A DNA stretch of 12,453 bases. It comes from Candidatus Dadabacteria bacterium. Its GTDB lineage: Bacteria > Desulfobacterota_D > UBA1144 > Nemesobacterales > CSP1-2. The stretch is from NCBI GenBank assembly GCA_022615255.1, contig JAKEHC010000083.1, positions 1-12,453 of the forward strand. The letters are read 5' to 3'. The notes beneath the pieces were generated by a model. It searched no databases, was not told the DNA's origin, and was given only the letters and a program-made list of their open reading frames with translations. The stretch's first letter is position 1. Every line of letters begins with the position of its first letter. This document shows, piece after piece, positions 1 through 7,162 of this stretch. The translations under genes and the position numbers were made by a program.

Positions 1-323
1 AATCCCCCTGTATCCCCCTTTAAAAGAAAGGGGGAAAAGGGTTTTTCACCTTTTGCAAAGGGAGGATTGTTTGGCGAAAGGGGACTCTAATTCTTCTCCC
101 CTTTACAAAGGGGAGTTAGAGGGGATTTTCCCTCCTACCTATAGGAGGAGGGAAAGGTAAGGGGGGAGGGCTAACCATGACATGCCCATTATATGAAGGA
201 ATAGGGATACTCAGGTTTAATCGGAGGATTAATCGCCGCTAAAATGCAAAAATAATATGAAAAGCTTTAAAACATACAACTAAATAAAAAATTTATTGAT
301 TTAGATCAAGAGTTGTAAGGGGG
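1..323. repeat. Intergenic block of G/C-run hairpin repeats
   Basis: No gene is visible here. The first 150 bases contain several short inverted repeats built on a CCCCTTT...AAAGGGG theme. One is a perfect 9-bp stem, CTCCCCTTT (96-104) with AAAGGGGAG (107-115). Another is CCTCCTA (131-137) with TAGGAGG (142-148). An imperfect stem lies around 13-35. The block at 1-35 reads like the reverse orientation of the copy at 1294-1330, because both join a C5/G5 hairpin to a second G5 run. The rest (about 180-323) is AT-rich and should hold the promoter of the first secreted-protein gene, but I cannot pick convincing -35 and -10 boxes. Confidence 0.7.
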
Positions 324-329
324 ATGACA

Positions 330-1181
330 ATGAATAAAACAAGTTTCAGAAGCCGATTCTTCCATTCAGTAATCTTTCTGCCTGTAATTAAGGCAAGGCA
401 TCGAAGGAGATTGCATCGGGTTCTATTTACTTTAATCCTGTTCTTATCTCCATTAAAAGCCTATTCCGATTGCCCCAATGCTACAGGAGACATACCTTTT
501 TTCGTTACCAATGATACACAAGTCGAAACTTGTATCGAGTGCGACGGTCCATGGTTTAGATCCTCAGGTGAGTTAAATGTAAGCTCACTGGAGGATAATT
601 GTGAATTTTATGCCGCTAATATAACTTCATTATCACCTTATGGGGTGTGGAATTGCATCTCGATCTCGAGCTGCAATGCATCAGAGCCTGTGATTATTGA
701 TTCAATCAATTTTTGCGTCCAATACGCTCCCCCCGATGCCAACAATTCAGTTGGCATTGTCATAAAAGAAGGTAAAAAATTGATGGCTGATCAGCCGGAT
801 CCTCCCTGTAACAACGCCGTTTTATCCTTCTTGGGCGATAATCCTAGACAAGAGAAATCAAAGCCTGATGCAGATGTCTTCCTATTTGACGGTATAACAG
901 GCGATGAGATAAAGCTAAGACTGGAAGCGAATCCACAAGACGGCAATAACGGAGGAGAAGCGAGTCTGGGTATCAGCGGCAATTCCCTTGATGACGAAAT
1001 TTCAGGCGCCTTGCCGCTGGAAATTATGGCGACACTTCCGGCGGATGGGGAATATTCAATTACAGTAAGGCAGCCCAAGAACCCTGCGGGTCAAAGGTTC
1101 AGGGGTAGCTATATCTTAAGAATAGAAGCCTCGACCGGGAGCATTGACTTAATCGAGCCGACTAATAATGTGGAGAAATGA
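330..1181 (+). CDS. Secreted eight-cysteine protein, paralog 1, with PPC-like C-terminal domain
   Basis: I do not recognise a named family for the whole protein. It has a long basic N-region (RHRRR) followed by a hydrophobic stretch and an A-Y-S/D cleavage site near residue 46, so it is Sec-exported. The mature N-terminal domain has eight cysteines (48, 68, 71, 91, 109, 115, 129, 160) and the motifs GDIPF, CIxC-x-GPW and YAAN. The C-terminal half (from SFLGDN, about residue 166) has D-x-F-x-F-x-G-x-x-GDE-x-x-LRLE and LPADGEYSITV, which resembles PPC-type beta-sandwich domains. I chose ATG 330 over ATG 324 because the GGGGG run at 319-323 sits 6 bases before it but touches 324. Two paralogs follow on the same strand. 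An extracellular or surface binding role is an inference. Confidence 0.88.
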   Translation: MNKTSFRSRFFHSVIFLPVIKARHRRRLHRVLFTLILFLSPLKAYSDCPNATGDIPFFVTNDTQVETCIECDGPWFRSSGELNVSSLEDNCEFYAANITSLSPYGVWNCISISSCNASEPVIIDSINFCVQYAPPDANNSVGIVIKEGKKLMADQPDPPCNNAVLSFLGDNPRQEKSKPDADVFLFDGITGDEIKLRLEANPQDGNNGGEASLGISGNSLDDEISGALPLEIMATLPADGEYSITVRQPKNPAGQRFRGSYILRIEASTGSIDLIEPTNNVEK

Positions 1182-1373
1182 AATGATGGAGATATTTCCT
1201 CTGAATCCCATTTTTAAAAAGAGTATTATCCTCCCTAGCCCTCCCTTCGATAAACTCAGGGCAGGCTCTTTAAAAAAGGAGGGAATAACAAATTCCCCCT
1301 TTGTAAAAGGGGGATGTAGGGGGATTTTCTGATAATAATGGTAATCAAAATCTAGACTGAGGAGGCGCTTGTC
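1182..1373. repeat. Intergenic repeats between paralogs 1 and 2
   Basis: This spacer separates the first two paralogs. It contains a CTTCGA-type element (CCTTCGATAAACTCAGGGCAGG family, 1244-1265), then a hairpin with arms TCCCCCTTT (1294-1302) and AAAGGGGGA (1306-1314), followed by a GGGGGATTTTC tail. The hairpin has the same design as those at 96-115 and 3261-3282. The short minus-strand open frame across this spacer is made only of repeat sequence and is not a gene. A Shine-Dalgarno GGAGG at 1361-1365 serves the next gene. Confidence 0.7.
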
Positions 1374-2240
1374 ATGAATATAACAAATTGTTTTAAGTGG
1401 ATATCCCACACAGCTCTATTGTATATTACGCATAGTAGTATACATCGGATCAGGTTTGTTCCAGTTGTATTCATATTGTTCCTGGCCCTTTTTCCCCTGA
1501 AGGCTTATCCTGATTGTAATGCGTCCGGGGATATACCTTTTACACTTAATGTTGATATTCCGGGCGATGCGGCTTGTATCCAGTGTGGGGGTCCATGGGG
1601 AAGGGTTACAGATCTTATCTTTTTTTCGGAAGAACTTGTACTTTGTACCTTTTATGCCGCAAATAAAGGTACCCTCTCGCCATTTGGAGGTTGGGATTGT
1701 AGCCTATTTGATTTTTCTATACCTGGTAACGATTGCGACCTCGGAACACTGATTGAAAGGAAGAGTTTCTGCCTGAAATCAGGCGATACCGAAGTTGCGT
1801 TGACTATATCAAAAGTAGGTGAAGGTATATTATTTTCCATTGACAAATCGGCTCCCGACCCCATTTGCTCACCCTCAACAACGTCATTCCTCGGCGATAA
1901 TCCGGGACAGGAGAAATCAAGGCGCGATTCCGATACCTTTCTATTCGATGGCATAGCAGGCGATGAGGTCAAGCTAAGACTGGAAGCGAATCCACAAGAC
2001 GGCAATAACGGAGGAGAAGCTAGCCTGGGTATCAGCGGTAATTCCCTTGACGACGAAATCTCAGGCGCCCCGCCGCTTGAAATTATGGCGACACTTCCGG
2101 CGGATGGGGAATATTCAATTACAGTAAGGCAGCCGAAGAATCCTACTGGTCTAAGGTTCAGGGGAAGCTACATACTGAACGTAGAATCTTCTCCAGGAGG
2201 GATCGGTTTAATCGAGCCTACTAATTCTGTGGAGAAGTGA
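1374..2240 (+). CDS. Secreted eight-cysteine protein, paralog 2, with PPC-like C-terminal domain
   Basis: This is a 288-residue paralog of the gene at 330. A hydrophobic stretch at about residues 29-41 ends in PLKAYPDC, so a signal peptide is likely although the cleavage site is not ideal. The eight cysteines are at 48, 68, 71, 91, 109, 121, 133 and 165. The spacing of the first five is identical to paralog 1. Conserved motifs are GDIPF, CIQC-GGPW, FYAAN, LSPFGGW and SFLGDN. The C-terminal domain (about 171-288) has DTFLFDGIAGDEVKLRLE and LPADGEYSITV. At DNA level it shares a 50-bp identical block with paralog 1 (912-961 = 1971-2020) and a 56-bp one (1020-1075 = 2079-2134). Its last 20 codons differ from both sisters. 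The start is well supported by GGAGG at 1361-1365. Function is unknown. Confidence 0.88.
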   Translation: MNITNCFKWISHTALLYITHSSIHRIRFVPVVFILFLALFPLKAYPDCNASGDIPFTLNVDIPGDAACIQCGGPWGRVTDLIFFSEELVLCTFYAANKGTLSPFGGWDCSLFDFSIPGNDCDLGTLIERKSFCLKSGDTEVALTISKVGEGILFSIDKSAPDPICSPSTTSFLGDNPGQEKSRRDSDTFLFDGIAGDEVKLRLEANPQDGNNGGEASLGISGNSLDDEISGAPPLEIMATLPADGEYSITVRQPKNPTGLRFRGSYILNVESSPGGIGLIEPTNSVEK

Positions 2241-2305
2241 AATGGATATAGATTTGGTGTTTATGGCTAGGTTTCCAAAAAATGTTATTAAAGAGAGGTG
2301 TTATC

Positions 2306-3205
2306 ATGGATAAAACAAATTATGTGAAGAGGTTTTCTAGTTGGGCTAAATCCTACAGCCTTAGAATATTCCATAAAAAGTTGCCGATAATCTTATTTCT
2401 TATGATCCTAACCTTATTCCCACCAAAGGGTTTCTCTCAAAGCCAGGGTTTCTCTGAAAACCAGTGTGATGGCTCAGGCGATATTCCATTTATCGCTTCA
2501 AATTCGGCTCCCGTGAGTCAATGCATACGGTGTAATGGCCCCTGGAGTAGGATTTCGGGCGTGAAAATAATTTTTAACGAAGTTAATGATTGTACATGGT
2601 ATGCGGCAAACAAGGGTATATTTTCACCATTTGGGGAGTGGATATGCACATTAGGACCTACAGATGGTAATAGCAATGAAGTCAAAGCCACCTGTCTTAA
2701 CTCCGCCGCTACTCCAGATGTAACGTTGGCTTTCTGTTTGAGAGGTAACGACACGACGGTTAATTTTACCATAGAGCCTTCTCCTGATGGTAAAGGGGTG
2801 GACTTTTTCGTTGATAAACCACCCCCGGCCTGTTCATCCTCCGTATCATCCTTCCTGGGTGACAATTTCAATCAAGAGAAATCAAGGCGGGATTCCGATA
2901 CCTTCCTTTTCACCGGCATGGCGGGGGATGAGGTAAGGCTTAGACTGGAAGCGAATCCTCAAGACGGCAATAACGGAGGAGAAGCTAGCCTGGGCATCAG
3001 CGGCAATTTCCTTGATGACGAAATCTCAGGCGCCCTGCCGCTTGAAATCACTGTAATGATTCCGGCAAATGGCGAGTATTCGGCTATTGTGGAACAGCCT
3101 AAGAACCCCGCGGGTCAGAGGTTCAGGGGTAGCTACATCTTAAGAATAGAAGCCTCGACCGGGAGCATTGACTTAATCGAGCCGAGTAACTCTGTGGAGA
3201 AGTGA
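2306..3205 (+). CDS. Secreted eight-cysteine protein, paralog 3, with PPC-like C-terminal domain
   Basis: This 299-residue protein is the most divergent of the three paralogs in its N-terminal domain. A signal peptide is visible (KKLPIILFLMILTLFPPKGFS), with cleavage probably after GFS. The eight cysteines are at 54, 73, 76, 96, 114, 130, 144 and 176, in the same order as the sisters. The motifs GDIPF, CIRC-NGPW, WYAAN, FSPFGEW and SFLGDN are kept. The C-terminal domain reads DTFLFTGMAGDEVRLRLE and then IPANGEYSAIV. The frame is open from an ATG at 2282, but ATG 2306 is preferred: GAGAGGTG lies 5-6 bases upstream, and its N-terminus (MDKTN) resembles that of paralog 1 (MNKTS). It is only 65 bp from paralog 2, so co-transcription is likely. 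Confidence 0.87.
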   Translation: MDKTNYVKRFSSWAKSYSLRIFHKKLPIILFLMILTLFPPKGFSQSQGFSENQCDGSGDIPFIASNSAPVSQCIRCNGPWSRISGVKIIFNEVNDCTWYAANKGIFSPFGEWICTLGPTDGNSNEVKATCLNSAATPDVTLAFCLRGNDTTVNFTIEPSPDGKGVDFFVDKPPPACSSSVSSFLGDNFNQEKSRRDSDTFLFTGMAGDEVRLRLEANPQDGNNGGEASLGISGNFLDDEISGALPLEITVMIPANGEYSAIVEQPKNPAGQRFRGSYILRIEASTGSIDLIEPSNSVEK

Positions 3206-3440
3206 AATGATGGGTAAATCCATCCTAACCTTCCTTTTGAAAAAGGAAGGGATAAACATTCCCCCTTCTCATTAAAAGGGGGATTTAGACAAAATCGGGA
3301 ACAGGCTCTTTGAGAAAGCAGGATTTTCTATCATCCCCTGCTTGCATAAAGGGTTAGGTAAGATGTGATTTATGTAACAGTTGTTTGCTTACATTACTTA
3401 TGGTAATTGATTATTCATGTGACTTTTTAAACTTCATCTG
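3206..3440. repeat. Intergenic repeats between paralog 3 and the GH3 gene
   Basis: This is a convergent spacer without genes. A perfect 10-bp hairpin, CCTTCCTTTT (3229-3238) with AAAAGGAAGG (3241-3250), begins 23 bases after the stop codon and could help end transcription of the paralog cluster, although no U-tract follows. A C5/G5 hairpin (3261-3282) of the window-wide family comes next, then AGCAGG (3318-3323) paired with CCTGCT (3337-3342), which lies downstream of the GH3 gene on the minus strand. The 15-mer at 3363-3377 recurs at 6281-6295. Confidence 0.6.
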
Positions 3441-5951
3441 TTAGTCAACCGTTGTTGCAAGACCAAATCCGATTTCAAAGAGTGGATCAGGTATTCTAGG
3501 GAATCCCTGGACATTTGTTTCGTAGACAGGGTAATTCTGTAATTGATCCATGTTTCGAAGCCAATCAACCGGTAATGTATTGGGGCTTCCATCATTACAA
3601 ATCTTTTGACCATTTATTTCGGTGAAGCTCTCCTTGCAGAAAAGATAGCTCCCCAATAGAGCATCAACAATTGCCTCTCCACCCGCCGTACCAGGAAGCC
3701 AGGCAGCTATAAAGGCATTACTTTCATCCAAAGGCGCTGGCGCAATGTCGTTCTCAGCAGAGCTTATTATCATAGGCCGCCCTGAAAATAGTATCGTTAC
3801 AAGTGGAATATCAGGGTCTTGATTCTTAACAAGATCAATGACCATCCTATCAAACTCACCGAAGTTAATTTCCAATGTATCGATTTGTTGTCTCGGTAAA
3901 TAGGTATTGAGTTTGAATTGGATAAGATTATATAAACAGCCGTTAGTAAAGTCGTCAATGTTATTTTTGCAAGCTGGATTGTTTATGTCACCCATGAATT
4001 CCGCATAGGGAACCTCTGACAAAACCCCGATTATTACCGTATTCTCGCCAGTCAAGCCAAGCTCAGATAAAAAATTAAGGAATTCTTCGCGCACAGTAGC
4101 TATATCTACCAGATCGGTACTGGAGGTATATTGTGGAAAAAGCAATTGAATATCTTGGTTGCTATCTTTAATAGCTTCATTCAAGCCGTCAAGGATACTG
4201 CCTGCGCGAGAAGCCGCTCTGTTCTCACCCTGCCAAAACTTATTACCCTCAAAACCCTGCCATCTAACGGTCCATCCACCATTTTGTGCACCGATATTGT
4301 CGTAATCCTGAAATAGGGTTGGCTGCGGCGATTGGGAAGTCTGTACATCGATTATTTTCTCTCCGACTAAAACGATATTTTGGATTTTGTTAAAATCTAT
4401 GGGTAGGGTGTGCTTTAATTCAATCCCATCAGGGTCGTTACTTAGTCCTTCGTTTTTCAGCAACACTAAAGATTCTCTGGCTGCTATCAAAGCAGTCTTA
4501 AAGGCTGCATCTTTTGTATCGCTCGCACCACTTACCCTGGGTAAGATTCGGTTAAAATCGGGCAGCTCTTCTACTCCTTTTTCATACTGAAAAACAAAAT
4601 CATCATTCTCTTTCCTTATGAGACCCATTGCGAATTTGACTGCCAGTATCCTCCTGACAGCATCATCTATCTCTTCAATTGGAATTTTATCGTTTTCGAC
4701 GAGTTTTTTGAGCACACCGATATAAGTTCCCAAATCCGGGATCCCTACTTGCTTTCCGTCTGTCATAATCATATGGATGCCGCCATTTATGGCAGTTGTT
4801 AATGCATCTTCGAATGGTATCTTGGTCCCGGTTGTTGGCAGTCCCTGATTTGCAGCCTTTTCTATGCCGTTAAAATCAGACAGGAGAAAACCGTTGAAAG
4901 AGCTTCCCAAGAAATCACCATTGAGATAACTTTGTAAAAGGGTTGAATTTATGCTCATGGGGACGCTATCGTCGATATTAAAGGGCGGCATTGTATTTAT
5001 TCCACTATAAGACACCATTGTTGAACCAACGGACGCTTCGATTCCACCCAAAAAACCCAATAGATTTACATTTAAAAAATTATTTAAGTTGTTGACATGG
5101 ACATTTCCTTCGTCGATGCCGTCAAAGGTCGCTCCGTCACCCACCAGATGTTTTGTAGTCGCAAGAATCCCTCTTATAATGCCTCTGTCAAAGTCAATTG
5201 CCTGATGGCCAAATACATAGTTTTTTGAGTATTCTACAATATCTTCCGGCACGCTACCCAGGGTTTCATAGGCTCGCCCCCATTGAAAGTTATGCGAAAC
5301 GGCAACAGTGGGAGAATACCCCCAGTTAAGACCGCTCTCTAATACACTAAAAGAATTAAAGAAAGCCGTTGCACATATGATCTCCGGGTCATGAGTAGCC
5401 GCAAGACCAATGTTATGTGGGACTAATATTTCACCGACTACATGTTGATTACCGTGAATGTTGTCCGTGCCAATTAATAAGGGTATCTGATTGCCGTTCC
5501 TAGCTGTCTCTATTATCTTCCCAGAAAGTTCCTGCCAGTTTTTCATAGTACCATTTAGATATAAGTCTTCGTCGATAAAATCGGTGGAAATGTCCCCCTT
5601 GCCGTCCGGCACAACATTTGCGTCAATAAGTATTCCTCCAAGGTGAAATTCGTTGATTAATGAAAAATCCGTTTTGCCGCTCTCGCCCTTAAGAAAAGTA
5701 AGGTCTGCAAGTATCATTTGCCCCAGCTTTTCATCTAGAGTCATGCGATTTACAAATTCATCCACTACGCTCCAGAGGTTTGAAAAATCCAGTTTATTAC
5801 CGGGATTGATTAGTTTTTCGGAGACATTCCTGCAAAGGAAATCATCCGTTCCCCCTCCGCCATCGTTTTCGCATCCACCTAGAGTCCCGAGAGAAATAAC
5901 AAGGAATAAAGCAAAGATGCCTAAAAATCTAACCCAATCACTTTTAAACAT
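3441..5951 (-). CDS. Glycoside hydrolase family 3 lipoprotein (exo-beta-glucanase/beta-glucosidase type)
   Basis: This 836-residue exported enzyme is predicted to release glucose from the non-reducing ends of beta-glucans or cellodextrins with a retaining mechanism. Residues 15-27 are hydrophobic and end in the lipobox LGGC, so Cys27 should be lipidated. The +2 residue is Glu, consistent with outer-membrane sorting. The N-terminal barrel shows GTDNIHG (161-167), WGRAYE (224-229) and TKHLVGDG (266-273). The nucleophile is probably Asp359 in LLSDFNG. The C-terminal domain shows DNIGAQNGGWTVRWQG (551-566). SEVPYAE (645-651) holds Glu646 and Glu651, one of which is the likely acid/base. The closing motif is LFEIGFGL. 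Length and motifs match ExoP-like GH3 enzymes. A GGAGGG ribosome site precedes ATG 5951. No transporter or SusCD pair is adjacent. The exact substrate is not readable from sequence. Confidence 0.93.
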   Translation of the reverse strand: MFKSDWVRFLGIFALFLVISLGTLGGCENDGGGGTDDFLCRNVSEKLINPGNKLDFSNLWSVVDEFVNRMTLDEKLGQMILADLTFLKGESGKTDFSLINEFHLGGILIDANVVPDGKGDISTDFIDEDLYLNGTMKNWQELSGKIIETARNGNQIPLLIGTDNIHGNQHVVGEILVPHNIGLAATHDPEIICATAFFNSFSVLESGLNWGYSPTVAVSHNFQWGRAYETLGSVPEDIVEYSKNYVFGHQAIDFDRGIIRGILATTKHLVGDGATFDGIDEGNVHVNNLNNFLNVNLLGFLGGIEASVGSTMVSYSGINTMPPFNIDDSVPMSINSTLLQSYLNGDFLGSSFNGFLLSDFNGIEKAANQGLPTTGTKIPFEDALTTAINGGIHMIMTDGKQVGIPDLGTYIGVLKKLVENDKIPIEEIDDAVRRILAVKFAMGLIRKENDDFVFQYEKGVEELPDFNRILPRVSGASDTKDAAFKTALIAARESLVLLKNEGLSNDPDGIELKHTLPIDFNKIQNIVLVGEKIIDVQTSQSPQPTLFQDYDNIGAQNGGWTVRWQGFEGNKFWQGENRAASRAGSILDGLNEAIKDSNQDIQLLFPQYTSSTDLVDIATVREEFLNFLSELGLTGENTVIIGVLSEVPYAEFMGDINNPACKNNIDDFTNGCLYNLIQFKLNTYLPRQQIDTLEINFGEFDRMVIDLVKNQDPDIPLVTILFSGRPMIISSAENDIAPAPLDESNAFIAAWLPGTAGGEAIVDALLGSYLFCKESFTEINGQKICNDGSPNTLPVDWLRNMDQLQNYPVYETNVQGFPRIPDPLFEIGFGLATTVD

Positions 5952-6386
5952 GACTACCCTCCTTGTTATAGTTAGTGGCTGATTTGGACAGTAGGCGCTT
6001 TCATCGTAACTTCTTTTTTTTCTTCGGCGCAGCGTAACACGGCTTTCCTAGCATCCTCCCAAACTTACCGTCAATTTCTTCTATAAGCCCTGTATCAGGA
6101 AAAATCATGGACAATCATTCCGAATTGCTATCGGTGAAATTAAGGCGTTTCTTATCTTATATTATTTTCGTGCACTATTAAAGTTTTTAAATTTTATATG
6201 ATTCAAAGGTAATTATAAGTCTTGAGATATAGGATTTTGTTGTCAGCTATCATAGCACTGTTTCCCTTTCGACAGGAAGTATGTGATTTATGTAAAAATT
6301 GTGTGTTTAGATCCCCTAATTGTCTGCTAAGATGTTTGTTATATAATGTTTGCTCCACCTAATTACGGATGAATAAGGAGGAAAAC
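5952..6386. other. 435-bp divergent intergenic region
   Basis: This region lies between the starts of the GH3 gene (minus) and the repeat-protein gene (plus), so it should contain promoters for both. I see a good sigma70-like promoter for the plus gene (listed separately). On the minus strand there is a possible 35-codon open frame at 6001-6108, which begins with ATG, has no clear ribosome site and ends in a lysine run. I do not call it a gene. The stretch from about 6150 to 6240 is very AT-rich. No RNA gene or mobile element is visible. Confidence 0.5.
6320..6347 (+). promoter_or_regulatory. Candidate sigma70 promoter for the gene at 6387
   Basis: A TTGTCT box (6320-6325) and a perfect TATAAT box (6342-6347) are separated by 16 bases. 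A start site near 6354 would give a leader of about 33 bases carrying the AAGGAGG ribosome site. No other promoter-like pair of this quality is visible in the gap. This is prediction from sequence only. Confidence 0.45.
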
Positions 6387-7001
6387 GTGAGTACCAAAAT
6401 TTTGATGCCTATAATCATAATTCTTACAACCTTGCTTTTTTCAGCGCTTCTATCCTTGTCTCAGGAACTTAACATTAACGTATCATTGCCTCATAGCTCC
6501 GGCATAAGCGGCACATGATACTATGGAGATATACCAACCTCTATCTCTGTCGAGGGCAAGAGGAGGATAGTCTTGGACAATGGGCAGGGGAGCACCGCAG
6601 TTGGTTACTTCACTGACCCATGGAACATCGAGGTTCCCAAATGGAATGTTACAGGAACAATCGGTCAGGGCGGAAGGAGGATAACATGGACGAACGGCAC
6701 TGAGTGGACCCGCTTCCCCCAAAGTAAGACGCATATCAGCGGCCGTTGGTACCATGGAAATAAGCCTACTTTTATTGATGTTTATGACAACGGGTGGCGT
6801 TTTAGCATTACGAACGAGCTCGGACAAACAAATAATGGCACTGCCCAAAACCCTCATACCCTTTATATACCATCACTGAAAGTTACCGGATATATAAACA
6901 GAGATGCTACCAAGATTGAATGGACAAATGGAACCACCTGGACCCGCCACCCTGCACATGGAGGTGGTGGTTCGGGACCATTAACCGCACCACCGAACTA
7001 A
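6387..7001 (+). pseudogene. Secreted two-repeat WxNGTxWTR protein, interrupted by an in-frame TGA
   Basis: AAGGAGG followed by GTG 6387 opens a frame with a clear signal peptide (MSTKILMPIIIILTTLLFSA..., cleavage near SLS/QE). TGA at 6516-6518 stops it after 43 residues. The same frame then continues open to the stop at 6999-7001 with about 160 more residues. The downstream part is made of two tandem units of about 70 residues, each running from ISG(T/R) to WTNGTxWTR. In unit 2 the residue at the TGA position is Trp (ISGRWYHGNKP against ISGT-stop-YYGDIP), so TGA most simply replaces TGG. The rest of the frame shows no frameshift. It may be a recent nonsense mutation, a sequencing error or, less likely, read-through. 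Restart at TTG 6573 would give a cytoplasmic fragment without a signal peptide. I know no function for these repeats. Confidence 0.75.
6507..6947 (+). repeat. Two tandem protein repeats of about 70 residues
   Basis: Translated in the frame of GTG 6387, unit 1 runs from HSSGISGT to WTNGTEWTR, and unit 2 from THISGRW to WTNGTTWTR. Aligned positions include ISG, YxGxxPTxI, VTGxI, (I/T)xWTNGTxWTR and a following Pro. The DNA of the two units has diverged, so the duplication is old and both units have been kept under protein-level constraint. Confidence 0.75.
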
Positions 7002-7162
7002 AAAATTTAATGAATATTTTTGTTTGAACAGGTGTCCAGGAAGTTATAAAAATTTAAAAAACTAAATGACGCTTATTATACAAACAATATACAAGATATT
7101 TTCTGTGGTAACCGGTTTGGACAGCGACCACCATTTTCCCAATACTTTTTATTAAACGTATC

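Noticed and set aside
1..150. CRISPR array, because of repeated short palindromes
   Set aside because: Units are irregular in length and spacing and there are no unique spacers of constant size.
1149..1409. 86-codon minus-strand open frame
   Set aside because: Its sequence is the translation of the intergenic repeats (CTTCGA element and C5/G5 hairpin), with no ribosome site and overlap with two real genes.
6519..6549. Hairpin GGAGATA/TATCTCT just after the TGA, considered as a selenocysteine insertion element
   Set aside because: The second repeat has Trp at the same place, the protein has no redox motif there, and the stem is short, so a Trp-to-stop change is simpler.
6483..6857. 124-codon minus-strand open frame over the repeat-protein gene
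   Set aside because: The plus strand carries two clear tandem protein repeats, while the minus frame shows no motif.
7111..7118. AACCGGTT palindrome
   Set aside because: An 8-base palindrome is expected by chance in a window this size and nothing nearby supports a function.
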